Shown piece by piece: positions 32,652 through 40,755 of a stretch of 64,000 nt of DNA (position 1 is its first letter; the number at the start of each line of letters is the position of its first letter). This DNA is from Oscillospiraceae bacterium. Its GTDB lineage: Bacteria; Bacillota; Clostridia; Oscillospirales; Ruminococcaceae. A model generated the notes under the pieces. The model was not told the origin of the DNA. It did not search any database and was given only the letters and a program-made list of their open reading frames with translations. The stretch lies in assembly GCA_024684395.1 (NCBI GenBank), contig JAIKWY010000110.1, forward strand, positions 1 to 64,000. Direction: 5' to 3'. The position numbers and the translations under genes were made by a program.

Positions 32652-35054
32652 ATGATATTGAAAAAAAGGATACTGCCGCTGCTGCTGAGTCTGGTGCTGC
32701 TGCTGCCGCTGTGCGTTGCGGGTTGGCAGCCGGTGAAGGCAAAGGCTGTTGATAAAAACGGACTCATGCACGGCGTGGATGTCTCTGCCTATAACGGGAT
32801 CGTAGACTGGCAGCTCTTGGCAGGAAACGGCATCGACTTCGTCATCCTGCGAGGCGGCAAGCTGCCCTCCGAGAAGGAGGAATACTTCGAGGATGACCAG
32901 TTTGACCACAACTACGAAGAAGCCCGCAAGGTCGGGCTGAAGGTCGGCGTCTACATGCGCTGCGGCGCTACGAGCTGGGAGAAGTTCGAGGAGGCTGTCA
33001 ACCTCTATATCGAGACGATCAAGGACAAGGAGTATGACTTCCCGGTGTTCCTCGATGTCGAGGAGGATGCACAGCAGAAGCTCGGCAAGGAGGTCATGAC
33101 GCAGTACACGCTCGACGGACTTGCCATGATCGAGGAGGCAGGCTATAAGGCGGGCGTTTATGCCAATCTGAACTGGTTCACCAACTTCATCGACCGTGAT
33201 CTGCTCGAAGAGAAGGGCTATCCGCTCTGGCTGGCACGGTATACGCATGATTATACCAGCAACGATTTCAGCGACCACTATTTCATGTGGCAGTATTCCA
33301 ACAAGGGACAGCTTCCCGGCAACGGCAAGGGTGCAACTGCCATCGACCTGGACATCTGCTATGTGGATCCGAACTATGCGCCGGAGCGCTTCATGGAGAA
33401 GGACAACTGCCTGGACGGCTATCTGCCGCTGCATGTGTTCCCGTCCTCCGATGAGGAGCAGACTGCCTGCTATATGGACTGCAAGACGCCCATCAGCGGC
33501 GCTACCATCACGCCGACAACGGAGTGCGTCATCCAGGAGGTCTATACCAACGGGTGGTGCCGGTTCTTCTATATCACATCTGAGGGGCGCAGGGTCGGCT
33601 ATCTGCCGCTGAACAAGCTGCTCGGCGAGATGCTGCCCGATGCGACCGAGGAGATCACCGCTCCCGGCATCGTGCCGACCTATACCCGGAGCGGGATGAT
33701 GCTCCGTGCGGGAAGTCTTGCACGGCGTGACGTCTGCCGTGTGACGAAGCGGAACGAGAACGTGGTGCAGCTTGTGTACCCGGTATCGGACGGCTTCAAG
33801 CTCGGCTGGGTGAGCAAGGACGAGTGGGAGCTCTCCTATCTGCTGCTGCTCCAGGATGCGCTGCACAAGCGTGTGACGCTGACGGAGAACGAGCTCTACT
33901 GCGTGGACTGCAACAATGACGGCATCGCCGATGTGTTCGATCTCGGGCTGATGCGGCGCAATCTGCTGAGCGGTGCAGTCGCCAATCCGGATTCCAAGGA
34001 GTCGAAGGTGGCGAATCATCTGGCAAATATGACATTACAGGAGAAGGTCTATCAGCTGTTCATCGTCACGCCGGAGGGGCTGAACGGCACGACTTCCGCC
34101 GTGACCAAGAGCGATGCCGCGACGCAGGCAGCGCTCCAGGAGAAACCGGTCGGCGGTATCATCTATTTTGCGCAGAATCTGAAAAGCGAGTCGCAGGTCA
34201 AGGGCATGATCAACAATGCACAGACCTATGCGAAGGATTCTCACGGCACCGGGCTTTTCATCGCCGTGGATGAGGAGGGCGGCAGAGTTGCCCGCGTGGC
34301 ACAGACGCTCGGCACGACGGCATATGACCCGATGGCGACCTACGGTGCCAAGGGCGATACAGCGGCGGTACAGGCGATCGGCGAGGACATTGCGGCGGAT
34401 ATTGCACAGTTCGGCTTCAATGTGGACTTTGCGCCGGTGGCGGATGTGGACATCGACCCGAACAACGAGCTGGGCGACCGCATTTTCAGCGACGATCCGG
34501 CGGTCGTATCGCAGATGACAGCGGCAATGGTGACGGGCCTGCAAAAGAGCGGTCAGGTCAGCGCAACGCTCAAGCATTTCCCGGGTCTTGGCGCCGAGAA
34601 CGGCAATACCCACAACGACAAGGTATGCCTCATCACGCGCTCACTCGATGAGCTGCGGGAGACGGAGTTCAAGGCCTTCCAGGGCGGTATCCGCGCGGGC
34701 TCGGACTTCGTGATGGTCGGCCATCAGACGATGAGCTGCGCCGGGGACGATCTGCCGTCCGACCTGTCCTACACGGTCATGACCAAGTGGCTCCGGAACG
34801 AGCTTGCCTATAACGGCATCATCGTGACGGATTCGCATATGATGAACACCATCACTGCCAATTATACACCGGGTGAAGCGGCAAAGGCTTCCTTTGCGGC
34901 GGGTGCGGACGTCATCCTCATGCCGAAGGATCTCGATGCGGCATTCACGGAGATCTACAAGGCTGTCCGCAGCGGTGAGATCCCGGAAAGCCGCCTGAAT
35001 GACAGCGTGCGGCGCATCCTCCGGGTCAAGGAAAAGTACGGATTGCTGGAATGA
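32652..35054 (+). CDS. GH25 muramidase fused to GH3 N-acetylhexosaminidase
   Basis: An 800-residue secreted bifunctional wall hydrolase. After the signal peptide (1-30) comes a GH25 lysozyme domain (about 36-245) with HGVDVSAYNG and the catalytic FLDVEED strand. Next is an SH3-like region (about 260-400), then a single dockerin-type calcium loop with helix (VDCNNDGIADVFDLGLMRR, about 418-440). Last is a NagZ-like GH3 domain (about 455-800) with KHFPGLG and the nucleophile Asp in IIVTDSHMM. GH25 cuts between MurNAc and GlcNAc; GH3 NagZ-type enzymes remove terminal GlcNAc. In the GH3 loop the usual D-x-H acid/base dyad reads N-T-H. The GH3 half is a close paralogue of the product at 38056. Confidence 0.9.
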   Translation: MILKKRILPLLLSLVLLLPLCVAGWQPVKAKAVDKNGLMHGVDVSAYNGIVDWQLLAGNGIDFVILRGGKLPSEKEEYFEDDQFDHNYEEARKVGLKVGVYMRCGATSWEKFEEAVNLYIETIKDKEYDFPVFLDVEEDAQQKLGKEVMTQYTLDGLAMIEEAGYKAGVYANLNWFTNFIDRDLLEEKGYPLWLARYTHDYTSNDFSDHYFMWQYSNKGQLPGNGKGATAIDLDICYVDPNYAPERFMEKDNCLDGYLPLHVFPSSDEEQTACYMDCKTPISGATITPTTECVIQEVYTNGWCRFFYITSEGRRVGYLPLNKLLGEMLPDATEEITAPGIVPTYTRSGMMLRAGSLARRDVCRVTKRNENVVQLVYPVSDGFKLGWVSKDEWELSYLLLLQDALHKRVTLTENELYCVDCNNDGIADVFDLGLMRRNLLSGAVANPDSKESKVANHLANMTLQEKVYQLFIVTPEGLNGTTSAVTKSDAATQAALQEKPVGGIIYFAQNLKSESQVKGMINNAQTYAKDSHGTGLFIAVDEEGGRVARVAQTLGTTAYDPMATYGAKGDTAAVQAIGEDIAADIAQFGFNVDFAPVADVDIDPNNELGDRIFSDDPAVVSQMTAAMVTGLQKSGQVSATLKHFPGLGAENGNTHNDKVCLITRSLDELRETEFKAFQGGIRAGSDFVMVGHQTMSCAGDDLPSDLSYTVMTKWLRNELAYNGIIVTDSHMMNTITANYTPGEAAKASFAAGADVILMPKDLDAAFTEIYKAVRSGEIPESRLNDSVRRILRVKEKYGLLE

Positions 35055-35061
35055 TCGACAA

Positions 35062-35095
35062 AAAGAGCAGGCTCTGCACGGTGCGGAGCCTGCTC
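35062..35095. terminator. Hairpin after the GH25-GH3 gene
   Basis: GAGCAGGCTC pairs with GAGCCTGCTC around an 11-base loop, 7 bases past the stop. The T-tract is on the minus-strand side only, so plus-strand termination is uncertain. Confidence 0.45.
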
Positions 35096-35227
35096 TGTGC
35101 ATTCTGAAAACAAAGATTTCGGAGCCCTCTCCAAAGAATGTACCTGTCTGGCAGGATATTTGTGCGTGATGCATAAAATTCTGGGCGCATTCTTGTATGC
35201 CAATGCACTTGAAAGCGAAAAATTCAC

Positions 35228-35256
35228 TTGACATTTGCAATAAAGTATGCTAAAAT
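35228..35256 (+). promoter_or_regulatory. Promoter for the Ser-rich surface protein
   Basis: TTGACA (35228-35233), 17-base spacer, TAAAAT (35251-35256). Confidence 0.8.
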
Positions 35257-35263
35257 AAAGAAT

Positions 35264-35375
35264 GTAGTATAGCGACCCAGCTATACGCTTCTGTTGTGCA
35301 TGGGGCACGGCAGACGGGGTGTAGGATATGCCGGAAAAAAGAGGTTCCGGTGCCCCAAAAGCTCGAACTAAGAGA
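35264..35375 (+). promoter_or_regulatory. Structured leader RNA candidate
   Basis: The transcript from the promoter at 35228 begins with a GTATAGC/GCTATAC hairpin. A likely three-way junction follows: GGGGCAC with GTGCCCC outside, GGCA/TGCC and GGAA/TTCC inside. Its size suits a riboswitch or protein-binding leader, but I do not recognise a known aptamer and only one copy is available. Confidence 0.35.
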
Positions 35376-35389
35376 AGGAGTGTTTGGTT

Positions 35390-36136
35390 ATGAATAAGAG
35401 AATGAGAAGAACAATTATGACCGCTGCGATCAGCGCTTCGCTGGCAATTTTCGGCTGCGGTTCCGCACTGGCTGCAAATGCGGCTGAGACCGGTACGGCT
35501 TACATCTACCTGGTGGATGAGGCTGAGAACGGCGCCTGCTACATGGGCAGCGGCAACAGCGCAAATACGATCACTTCCGGCGTGACAGAAGCGACCATCG
35601 ACAAGGACGGCGAGTACACCGTTACCATCGACGGCGCTACCATCAGCGAGTTCAAGAAGCTCAAGCTGTATGTTGTCGGCACCGAGAATACCAAGAATGC
35701 GACTGTGACTGTCAAGGAGCTCACGGTCAATGACAAGGCGGTTGCCCTGGACGGGACACCTGAAGTGAAGGTTTCTGACAATGACTTCTATGCAGACCTC
35801 TGGGATATCGACGGCGCAAAGCTCTTCGATCGTCAGGCGGATGATGTGATGAACGTCAGCAAGGTGTCCATCTCCTTCACCGTAGCGAACTGGCCGGTAG
35901 AGGAGGAGTCTTCTGAGGTTTCCTCCGAGGCTTCTTCTGAAGCATCCTCCGAGGCATCTTCGGCAGCTTCTTCTGAGGCATCTTCCGCAGCTTCTTCCAC
36001 AGCATCTTCCTCCACCGCTGCGAGCGAGTCCAACACCCCCACCGGTGATGCCGGTGTCAACGGCATGGCTGCGATCGCACTGGCAGCAGCTGCTGTCGCT
36101 TGTGTAGGCGCAGTTGCAGCAAAGAAGAAGGACTAA
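35390..36136 (+). CDS. Small Ser/Ala-rich surface protein with C-terminal anchor
   Basis: A 248-residue secreted protein: signal peptide (about 1-30), a beta-rich domain (about 32-165) with no family I recognise, a low-complexity stalk of repeated EASSEASSAASS (about 168-210), the motif NTPTGDAG, a hydrophobic helix (GMAAIALAAAAVACVGAVAA) and the tail KKKD. Stalk, PTGD, helix and basic tail form a cell-wall sorting-like signal, though the motif departs from LPxTG or NPxTG. I chose the ATG at 35390 (AAGGAG upstream) over a TTG two codons earlier. Monocistronic by its own promoter. Function unknown; a wall-attached binding or structural protein is plausible. Confidence 0.8.
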   Translation: MNKRMRRTIMTAAISASLAIFGCGSALAANAAETGTAYIYLVDEAENGACYMGSGNSANTITSGVTEATIDKDGEYTVTIDGATISEFKKLKLYVVGTENTKNATVTVKELTVNDKAVALDGTPEVKVSDNDFYADLWDIDGAKLFDRQADDVMNVSKVSISFTVANWPVEEESSEVSSEASSEASSEASSAASSEASSAASSTASSSTAASESNTPTGDAGVNGMAAIALAAAAVACVGAVAAKKKD

Positions 36137-36226
36137 GTTCAGAAACTGGAAGGCAATTGGTAATGTGCCGCTGCTTGTCCTTCGTGATCGTTGACGGATG
36201 AGCAGTTGAAAGATGTTCATAAATGA

Positions 36227-36291
36227 AATAAGCACGGCTCTTTGCTCAGTTATACAAGGTGTTGTAGAACGGACGGGGCTGTGCTTATTGT
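36227..36291 (+). terminator. Long-loop hairpin after the surface-protein gene
   Basis: AATAAGCAC (36227-36235) pairs with GTGCTTATT (36283-36291), extended by GGCTC/GGGGCT with a mismatch, and followed by GTTATAAGG. The large loop makes termination uncertain. Confidence 0.3.
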
Positions 36292-36309
36292 TATAAGGAG
36301 GGGCTGACG

Positions 36310-38049
36310 TTGAGAATAACGTGGATGAAGAGGGCGCTGGCGTTTGTACTGGGCGGCGCCACACTGATGCTGACAGCCTGCGGCAGGCTGCCGGAGGCAT
36401 TCCCGGGTATCAGTGAGGATACGACCATCGTGGATATGAAGGACCGCTATGAGGTGAACGTATTCTTCCAGAACAACGAGAATACGTATGCGCTTTCCAA
36501 GGGCGGCACGGCGTTCGGCTTCATCGAGGACTGGACAGCGGCTGTCAACGGCATGATGTACATGGATACCTCGAGGACCTATATCACGAAGTACGACCCG
36601 GCTTCTCAGCAGTTCAGCCTTGCAGAATACAAGCGTTCGGATTTTGGCGATATGGCATGGGAGGAAGCCCGCAAGCAGTATGCTTTGGGCGGCAGCCTTG
36701 CGGACGGCGACCAGAGCTTCTATGTCATGGAGGGCAAGAACGGCATCCCTGCCGATACGGGCAAGGGGGATGCCTATGATGCGATCCGGCAGAACGGCGG
36801 CATCCTCAGACTCTTTGTGGATGAGGTGAAAAAGGTCGATGTGATGCGGGATACCCGCCTGCGTTTCCCCGACAGTGAGGAGGCACAGGAAGCGGTGAAC
36901 GAGATCATCCCCGAGGAAGAACGCACCAGCGATATCTTCGATCCCGATGCGATCAACGTGATCTTCACGGATCTGAGCGAGAACAAGATCATTGATCTCG
37001 GTGATGATCTGTTCAACTACTATACGGCGGATAACCGCTACAGCGCCTGCGTCATGGCGGTCAAGCTCGAAATGAATGCGGGCGAGCCGATCTACTACAC
37101 TGCCAGAGGCGATGACAATACGGTCATCCGGAACCAGGCGGGCAACAGCCGCTGGTTCTATCTGCTGATGCTCGGACCGTCCACGCATCTTTCGACCTTC
37201 GTAGACAATATGAAGAACAAGATCGAGAATGGACAGTCCAAGCTGAGCGAGGGCGGCAGCGAAGGCGGCTACCAGTGCAGCAAGATCTATACCACGGATG
37301 CGGTCTTCAACCGTGACGAGGATATCCAGATCCATATGACGGATCCCACGGATCCGGATCAGCAGGCGCTGATCCAGAGCGGCGGACCGGATGCGATCTT
37401 TGAGAACGAGTCCGTCCGTCTGGAGCCGCTGTATGACAGAGATTCGGCGTTCCCGGTGGGCATCTACCGTGACAGCATCCTGGAATACCGCTATACCGCA
37501 AGGGATAAGGCATTCAACCTGAAGGGCTATCAGGGCGCCGGCACCAAGGACTTCTCGCTGAACATCGACCTGACAAAGGAAGCGGAGCGAGAGGGTCTCG
37601 ATTATGTGTTCGGTGAGCCGGTGGCATATCTCGAAGGCAAGAAGGGCTGGGAGGAGATGGATCCTGACCATAAGGAGCGCTTCTTCAAGACCATCACAGC
37701 CGCAGAGAAGGACGGCAGAAAGCTGTCGGTCATTTCCGATAATTCCGATGAATGCGACCACCATAATGTCTACATCACCGTACCGGTGCTGCAGCGTGCG
37801 ACCGTCAGCCAGGTCGTTGGTGAGGAGCAGAAGAACGACGCATTCTGGGTAACACAGTATTGCAGCTACACCAGCTCCGACCCGGGCGATGAGGTGAAGA
37901 AGACGCTGTTCTTCAATGTCTTCTATGCGAACCTGTTCGATATGAAGCTCGAAGGCGAAAAGGATGCAGCGATGCTGTACTATGACGATACCAAGTACCT
38001 CTATGCACAGGTCGATGAGCTGAAGATCCTGGTCGAGGGCGTCCATTAA
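36310..38049 (+). CDS. Large lipoprotein of unknown function
   Basis: A 579-residue lipoprotein; the signal ends in the lipobox LMLTACG, so it should be anchored outside the membrane. The mature part is rich in Asp, Glu and Tyr, with no enzyme motif or repeat I recognise. I accept the TTG at 36310 as start because AAGGAGG lies 8 bases upstream; the ATG at 36325 would leave a shorter but still workable signal. It is 6 bases from the GH3 gene that follows and opens the long collinear plus-strand run to the window end, so it may be the external part of that system. Confidence 0.8.
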   Translation: MRITWMKRALAFVLGGATLMLTACGRLPEAFPGISEDTTIVDMKDRYEVNVFFQNNENTYALSKGGTAFGFIEDWTAAVNGMMYMDTSRTYITKYDPASQQFSLAEYKRSDFGDMAWEEARKQYALGGSLADGDQSFYVMEGKNGIPADTGKGDAYDAIRQNGGILRLFVDEVKKVDVMRDTRLRFPDSEEAQEAVNEIIPEEERTSDIFDPDAINVIFTDLSENKIIDLGDDLFNYYTADNRYSACVMAVKLEMNAGEPIYYTARGDDNTVIRNQAGNSRWFYLLMLGPSTHLSTFVDNMKNKIENGQSKLSEGGSEGGYQCSKIYTTDAVFNRDEDIQIHMTDPTDPDQQALIQSGGPDAIFENESVRLEPLYDRDSAFPVGIYRDSILEYRYTARDKAFNLKGYQGAGTKDFSLNIDLTKEAEREGLDYVFGEPVAYLEGKKGWEEMDPDHKERFFKTITAAEKDGRKLSVISDNSDECDHHNVYITVPVLQRATVSQVVGEEQKNDAFWVTQYCSYTSSDPGDEVKKTLFFNVFYANLFDMKLEGEKDAAMLYYDDTKYLYAQVDELKILVEGVH

Positions 38050-38055
38050 GCGGCT

Positions 38056-39405
38056 ATGGGATCGCTGAAGGAGAAACTCGCAGGGCTGATGCGGCGCACC
38101 GGCATGAAAACGGGCGATCTGGTCATCATGGCGGCGGTGCTGCTGCTGACTGTGTATGTCCTGGTGCTCACGCTGAGCGTGCGGTATGTCAGCCGGTCGA
38201 TCGACCCGCTTCCGGGAACGGCAGCAGCTGTGCCGGCGGATCAGGGATCCGTCATTGCAGAGCAGCCCTCGGAGGAGGTCACTGAGACCGAAACGGCTGC
38301 GGCGGAGGAGACAATGGAGGCAACAGAGGAAACTGTGGCTTCCGGTGATCCGGCGGTCGAGAAAGTGCTTGCGGATATGACGCTCGAAGAGAAGATCTAT
38401 CAGCTCTTCATCGTGTCACCGGAGGGGCTTGTGGGGAATGCCGTGGACTGCGTGACGGAGTCCGGCAACATGACCAAGGCTGCGCTGCAAAGTAAGCCGG
38501 TCGGCGGCATCATCTACTTTTCCAGAAACCTGCAAAGCCGGCAGCAGACCACCGACATGATCACGAATGCCCAGTACTATGCCAAGGATTCTCACGGCAT
38601 CGGGCTCTGGATCGCTGTGGACGAAGAGGGCGGCAAGGTCGCGCGAGTGGCGGACACTCTCGGAACGACCTCCTACAGCCCGATGGCGACCTACGGCAAG
38701 GAAGGCGACACCGCCAAGGTGCGTGAGATCGGTGCCGACATTGCGTCGGATATTGCAGAATACGGATTTAACCTTGACTTTGCGCCTGTGGCGGATGTTG
38801 ACCTGAACAGCGGCAACGAGCTGGGCGACCGGATCTTCAGTGACGATCCGGAAGTCGTGTCAAAGATGTGCGCTGCGATGGTCGGCGGCTTGCAGGAGAG
38901 CGGTCAGGTGAGCGCAACGCTCAAGCATTTCCCCGGTCTTGGCGCCGAGGGAGGCAATACGCATTATGATACGACAGCTCGTATCGACCGCACGAAGGAA
39001 CAGCTTGAAGCTGAGGAATTTGCCGCTTTCAAGGGCGGCATCGAGGCTGGCGCAGACTTTGTGATGGTCGGGCATCAGATCATGAGCTGTGCAGGCGATG
39101 ACCTGCCGTCGGATCTGTCACCGGTCGTGGTCGATGGGTGGCTGCGTCAGGATCTGGGCTATCAGGGCATCGTTGTCACGGATTCCCAGAGCATGAATAC
39201 TGTCAGCAAAACGTATTCCGCCGGTGAGGCTGCCAAAAAGTCGATCCTGGCGGGTGTGGATATCGTTCTCATCCCGACGGATCTGGAGGCTGCTTACCAG
39301 GCAGTCTATGATGCCGTGAAGAGCGGCGAGATCCCGGAGAGCCGCATTGACGAGAGTCTGCGGAGAATACTGTCAGCCAAGGCAAAGCATGGGCTGATCG
39401 GATAG
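38056..39405 (+). CDS. Membrane-anchored GH3 N-acetylhexosaminidase
   Basis: A 449-residue protein with an N-terminal membrane helix (LVIMAAVLLLTVYVLVLTLSV, about 21-41), a Glu/Thr-rich stalk and a NagZ-like GH3 domain (about 100-449). KHFPGLG and the nucleophile Asp in IVVTDSQSMN are present. As in the fused paralogue at 34020-35050, the acid/base dyad position reads N-T-H rather than D-x-H. The two GH3 domains align without gaps through most of their length and share long identical stretches, showing a fairly recent duplication. Its role is probably trimming peptidoglycan glycan chains at the membrane face, perhaps to make room for the assembly encoded downstream. Confidence 0.9.
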   Translation: MGSLKEKLAGLMRRTGMKTGDLVIMAAVLLLTVYVLVLTLSVRYVSRSIDPLPGTAAAVPADQGSVIAEQPSEEVTETETAAAEETMEATEETVASGDPAVEKVLADMTLEEKIYQLFIVSPEGLVGNAVDCVTESGNMTKAALQSKPVGGIIYFSRNLQSRQQTTDMITNAQYYAKDSHGIGLWIAVDEEGGKVARVADTLGTTSYSPMATYGKEGDTAKVREIGADIASDIAEYGFNLDFAPVADVDLNSGNELGDRIFSDDPEVVSKMCAAMVGGLQESGQVSATLKHFPGLGAEGGNTHYDTTARIDRTKEQLEAEEFAAFKGGIEAGADFVMVGHQIMSCAGDDLPSDLSPVVVDGWLRQDLGYQGIVVTDSQSMNTVSKTYSAGEAAKKSILAGVDIVLIPTDLEAAYQAVYDAVKSGEIPESRIDESLRRILSAKAKHGLIG

Positions 39406-39416
39406 GAGGAGTTTTA

Positions 39417-39992
39417 ATGGCACAAAAACCTGCACCAAGAAAACCTGCACCCAAGAAACCCAAAGCGGGTGCTTCACAAGTGAAGAAACCTCTGTCTCCG
39501 ATCGAGGAAAAGCGCAGAGAGCAGAGAAACGGCATCATTGTGACGATCACTGCTGGCGTTGTCGGGGCAGCCGCCGTGGCTGCGATCCTGACGTTCCTCT
39601 GTCAGAACGGTCTGAATGTCATTAACCGCTGCAATTGCTCGTGGGAAAAGGTCATCCTGTACAGCATACTGACGTTTGTGGCTTGTATCCTGCATGTGGT
39701 CCCGTATCTGCAATACCGGGAGCAGAAGAGACAGTTCAATTTGGCAAGAACGGAGCAGGTCAGAAAGCCGATCAAGCGCAGAATGGATTTCTGGCTGATC
39801 GCTGTGACAGCCATCATCATGCTGGTATCGCTGCTGATCATCTTCATACTGATCCCGCTGTTCCAGGATCAGAACGGGAACTTCCTCTGGTTCTTTACAA
39901 GAGGCGGCGGTATCCTGTCTGTGGTGGTCATGCTGCTCGCTTCGGTGTTTGCCGGGGTTTTCGGAAAGCTGTTTCTGACTGAGCATGTTTAA
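39417..39992 (+). CDS. Four-helix membrane protein with Pro/Lys-rich N-terminus
   Basis: A 191-residue protein with a basic, proline-rich cytoplasmic N-terminus (repeated KPAPKKP, residues 1-40) and four predicted membrane helices (about 41-62, 77-98, 125-148 and 160-185). No family recognised. It starts 11 bases after the GH3 gene, and AGGAGG precedes the ATG. With the next gene it forms a pair of small four-helix membrane proteins of similar size and layout, which suggests subunits of one membrane complex in the downstream system. Confidence 0.75.
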   Translation: MAQKPAPRKPAPKKPKAGASQVKKPLSPIEEKRREQRNGIIVTITAGVVGAAAVAAILTFLCQNGLNVINRCNCSWEKVILYSILTFVACILHVVPYLQYREQKRQFNLARTEQVRKPIKRRMDFWLIAVTAIIMLVSLLIIFILIPLFQDQNGNFLWFFTRGGGILSVVVMLLASVFAGVFGKLFLTEHV

Positions 39993-40009
39993 GTAAGGAG
40001 GGAGTAGTT

Positions 40010-40603
40010 ATGCCGCCTACAAGAAGAGGCAGAGGAGGCACCGGCAGAGTCCGGCCGGGCAGGGAAGGCACGATCGGCGGAACACCTGCCGGACGTCAGA
40101 AGGGCGTTACGGCGACGGTCATCGCTCTGGTGCTCTGGATCGTTTCCTGCGTGGGGATCTGGCTGATCACCAAGTATCAGCTGGAACACAATGTCTATAA
40201 GCTGCTGCGTGTGGTCGAACTGATGGGGCGTGACGTGGTGTATAAAACGGGCAAGGAACTGATGAACGTGTCCAGTATCACACCGGAAGCCCTCAGCGGA
40301 GCGACCAAGGACATCGTCAACAGGCTTTGCCTGTACCGGACGCTGATCCTCGGGATCCTGGAACTGCTGCTGATGATCTGGCCGATGCTGGAATACTGGT
40401 TCAAGTTCCATAATCCGAGAGGACTGCGTGACCGCTACAAGTGGTATGTGCCGGTCGTGATCATGTGCATCGTCAGCCTCATTGCGATCGTTATCGCGGA
40501 TGCGATCCTCGTGGCTTTCGGATGGATCACGCTGCTGACATTTGCAGTGATCCTTGCGGTGATCTTTATTCCCCGCCTTGCTCCGGGGCTCCAGCCGAGA
40601 TGA
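40010..40603 (+). CDS. Four-helix membrane protein with Arg/Gly-rich N-terminus
   Basis: A 197-residue protein with a basic RGRGGTGRVRPGREG N-terminus followed by four membrane helices (about 33-55, 105-125, 141-162 and 165-187). A segment of about 45 residues lies between helices 1 and 2. No family recognised. It begins 17 bases after the previous membrane-protein gene with AAGGAGG before the ATG. Layout resembles its upstream neighbour though sequences are not clearly alike. Confidence 0.75.
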   Translation: MPPTRRGRGGTGRVRPGREGTIGGTPAGRQKGVTATVIALVLWIVSCVGIWLITKYQLEHNVYKLLRVVELMGRDVVYKTGKELMNVSSITPEALSGATKDIVNRLCLYRTLILGILELLLMIWPMLEYWFKFHNPRGLRDRYKWYVPVVIMCIVSLIAIVIADAILVAFGWITLLTFAVILAVIFIPRLAPGLQPR

Positions 40604-40755
40604 TCCTGCGGGATCTTTGAGGATCTGTATCAATTTGTCCGATGGACATGGATAACTGACTGACCGGTTCGTCGGAGCGTCGGGCTTTCCTGATGGGAAG
40701 CGCAGCTTCATGAAAAGGATGGTCGAAATTTTAAAAAGAAGGGTTGCGTGATACT

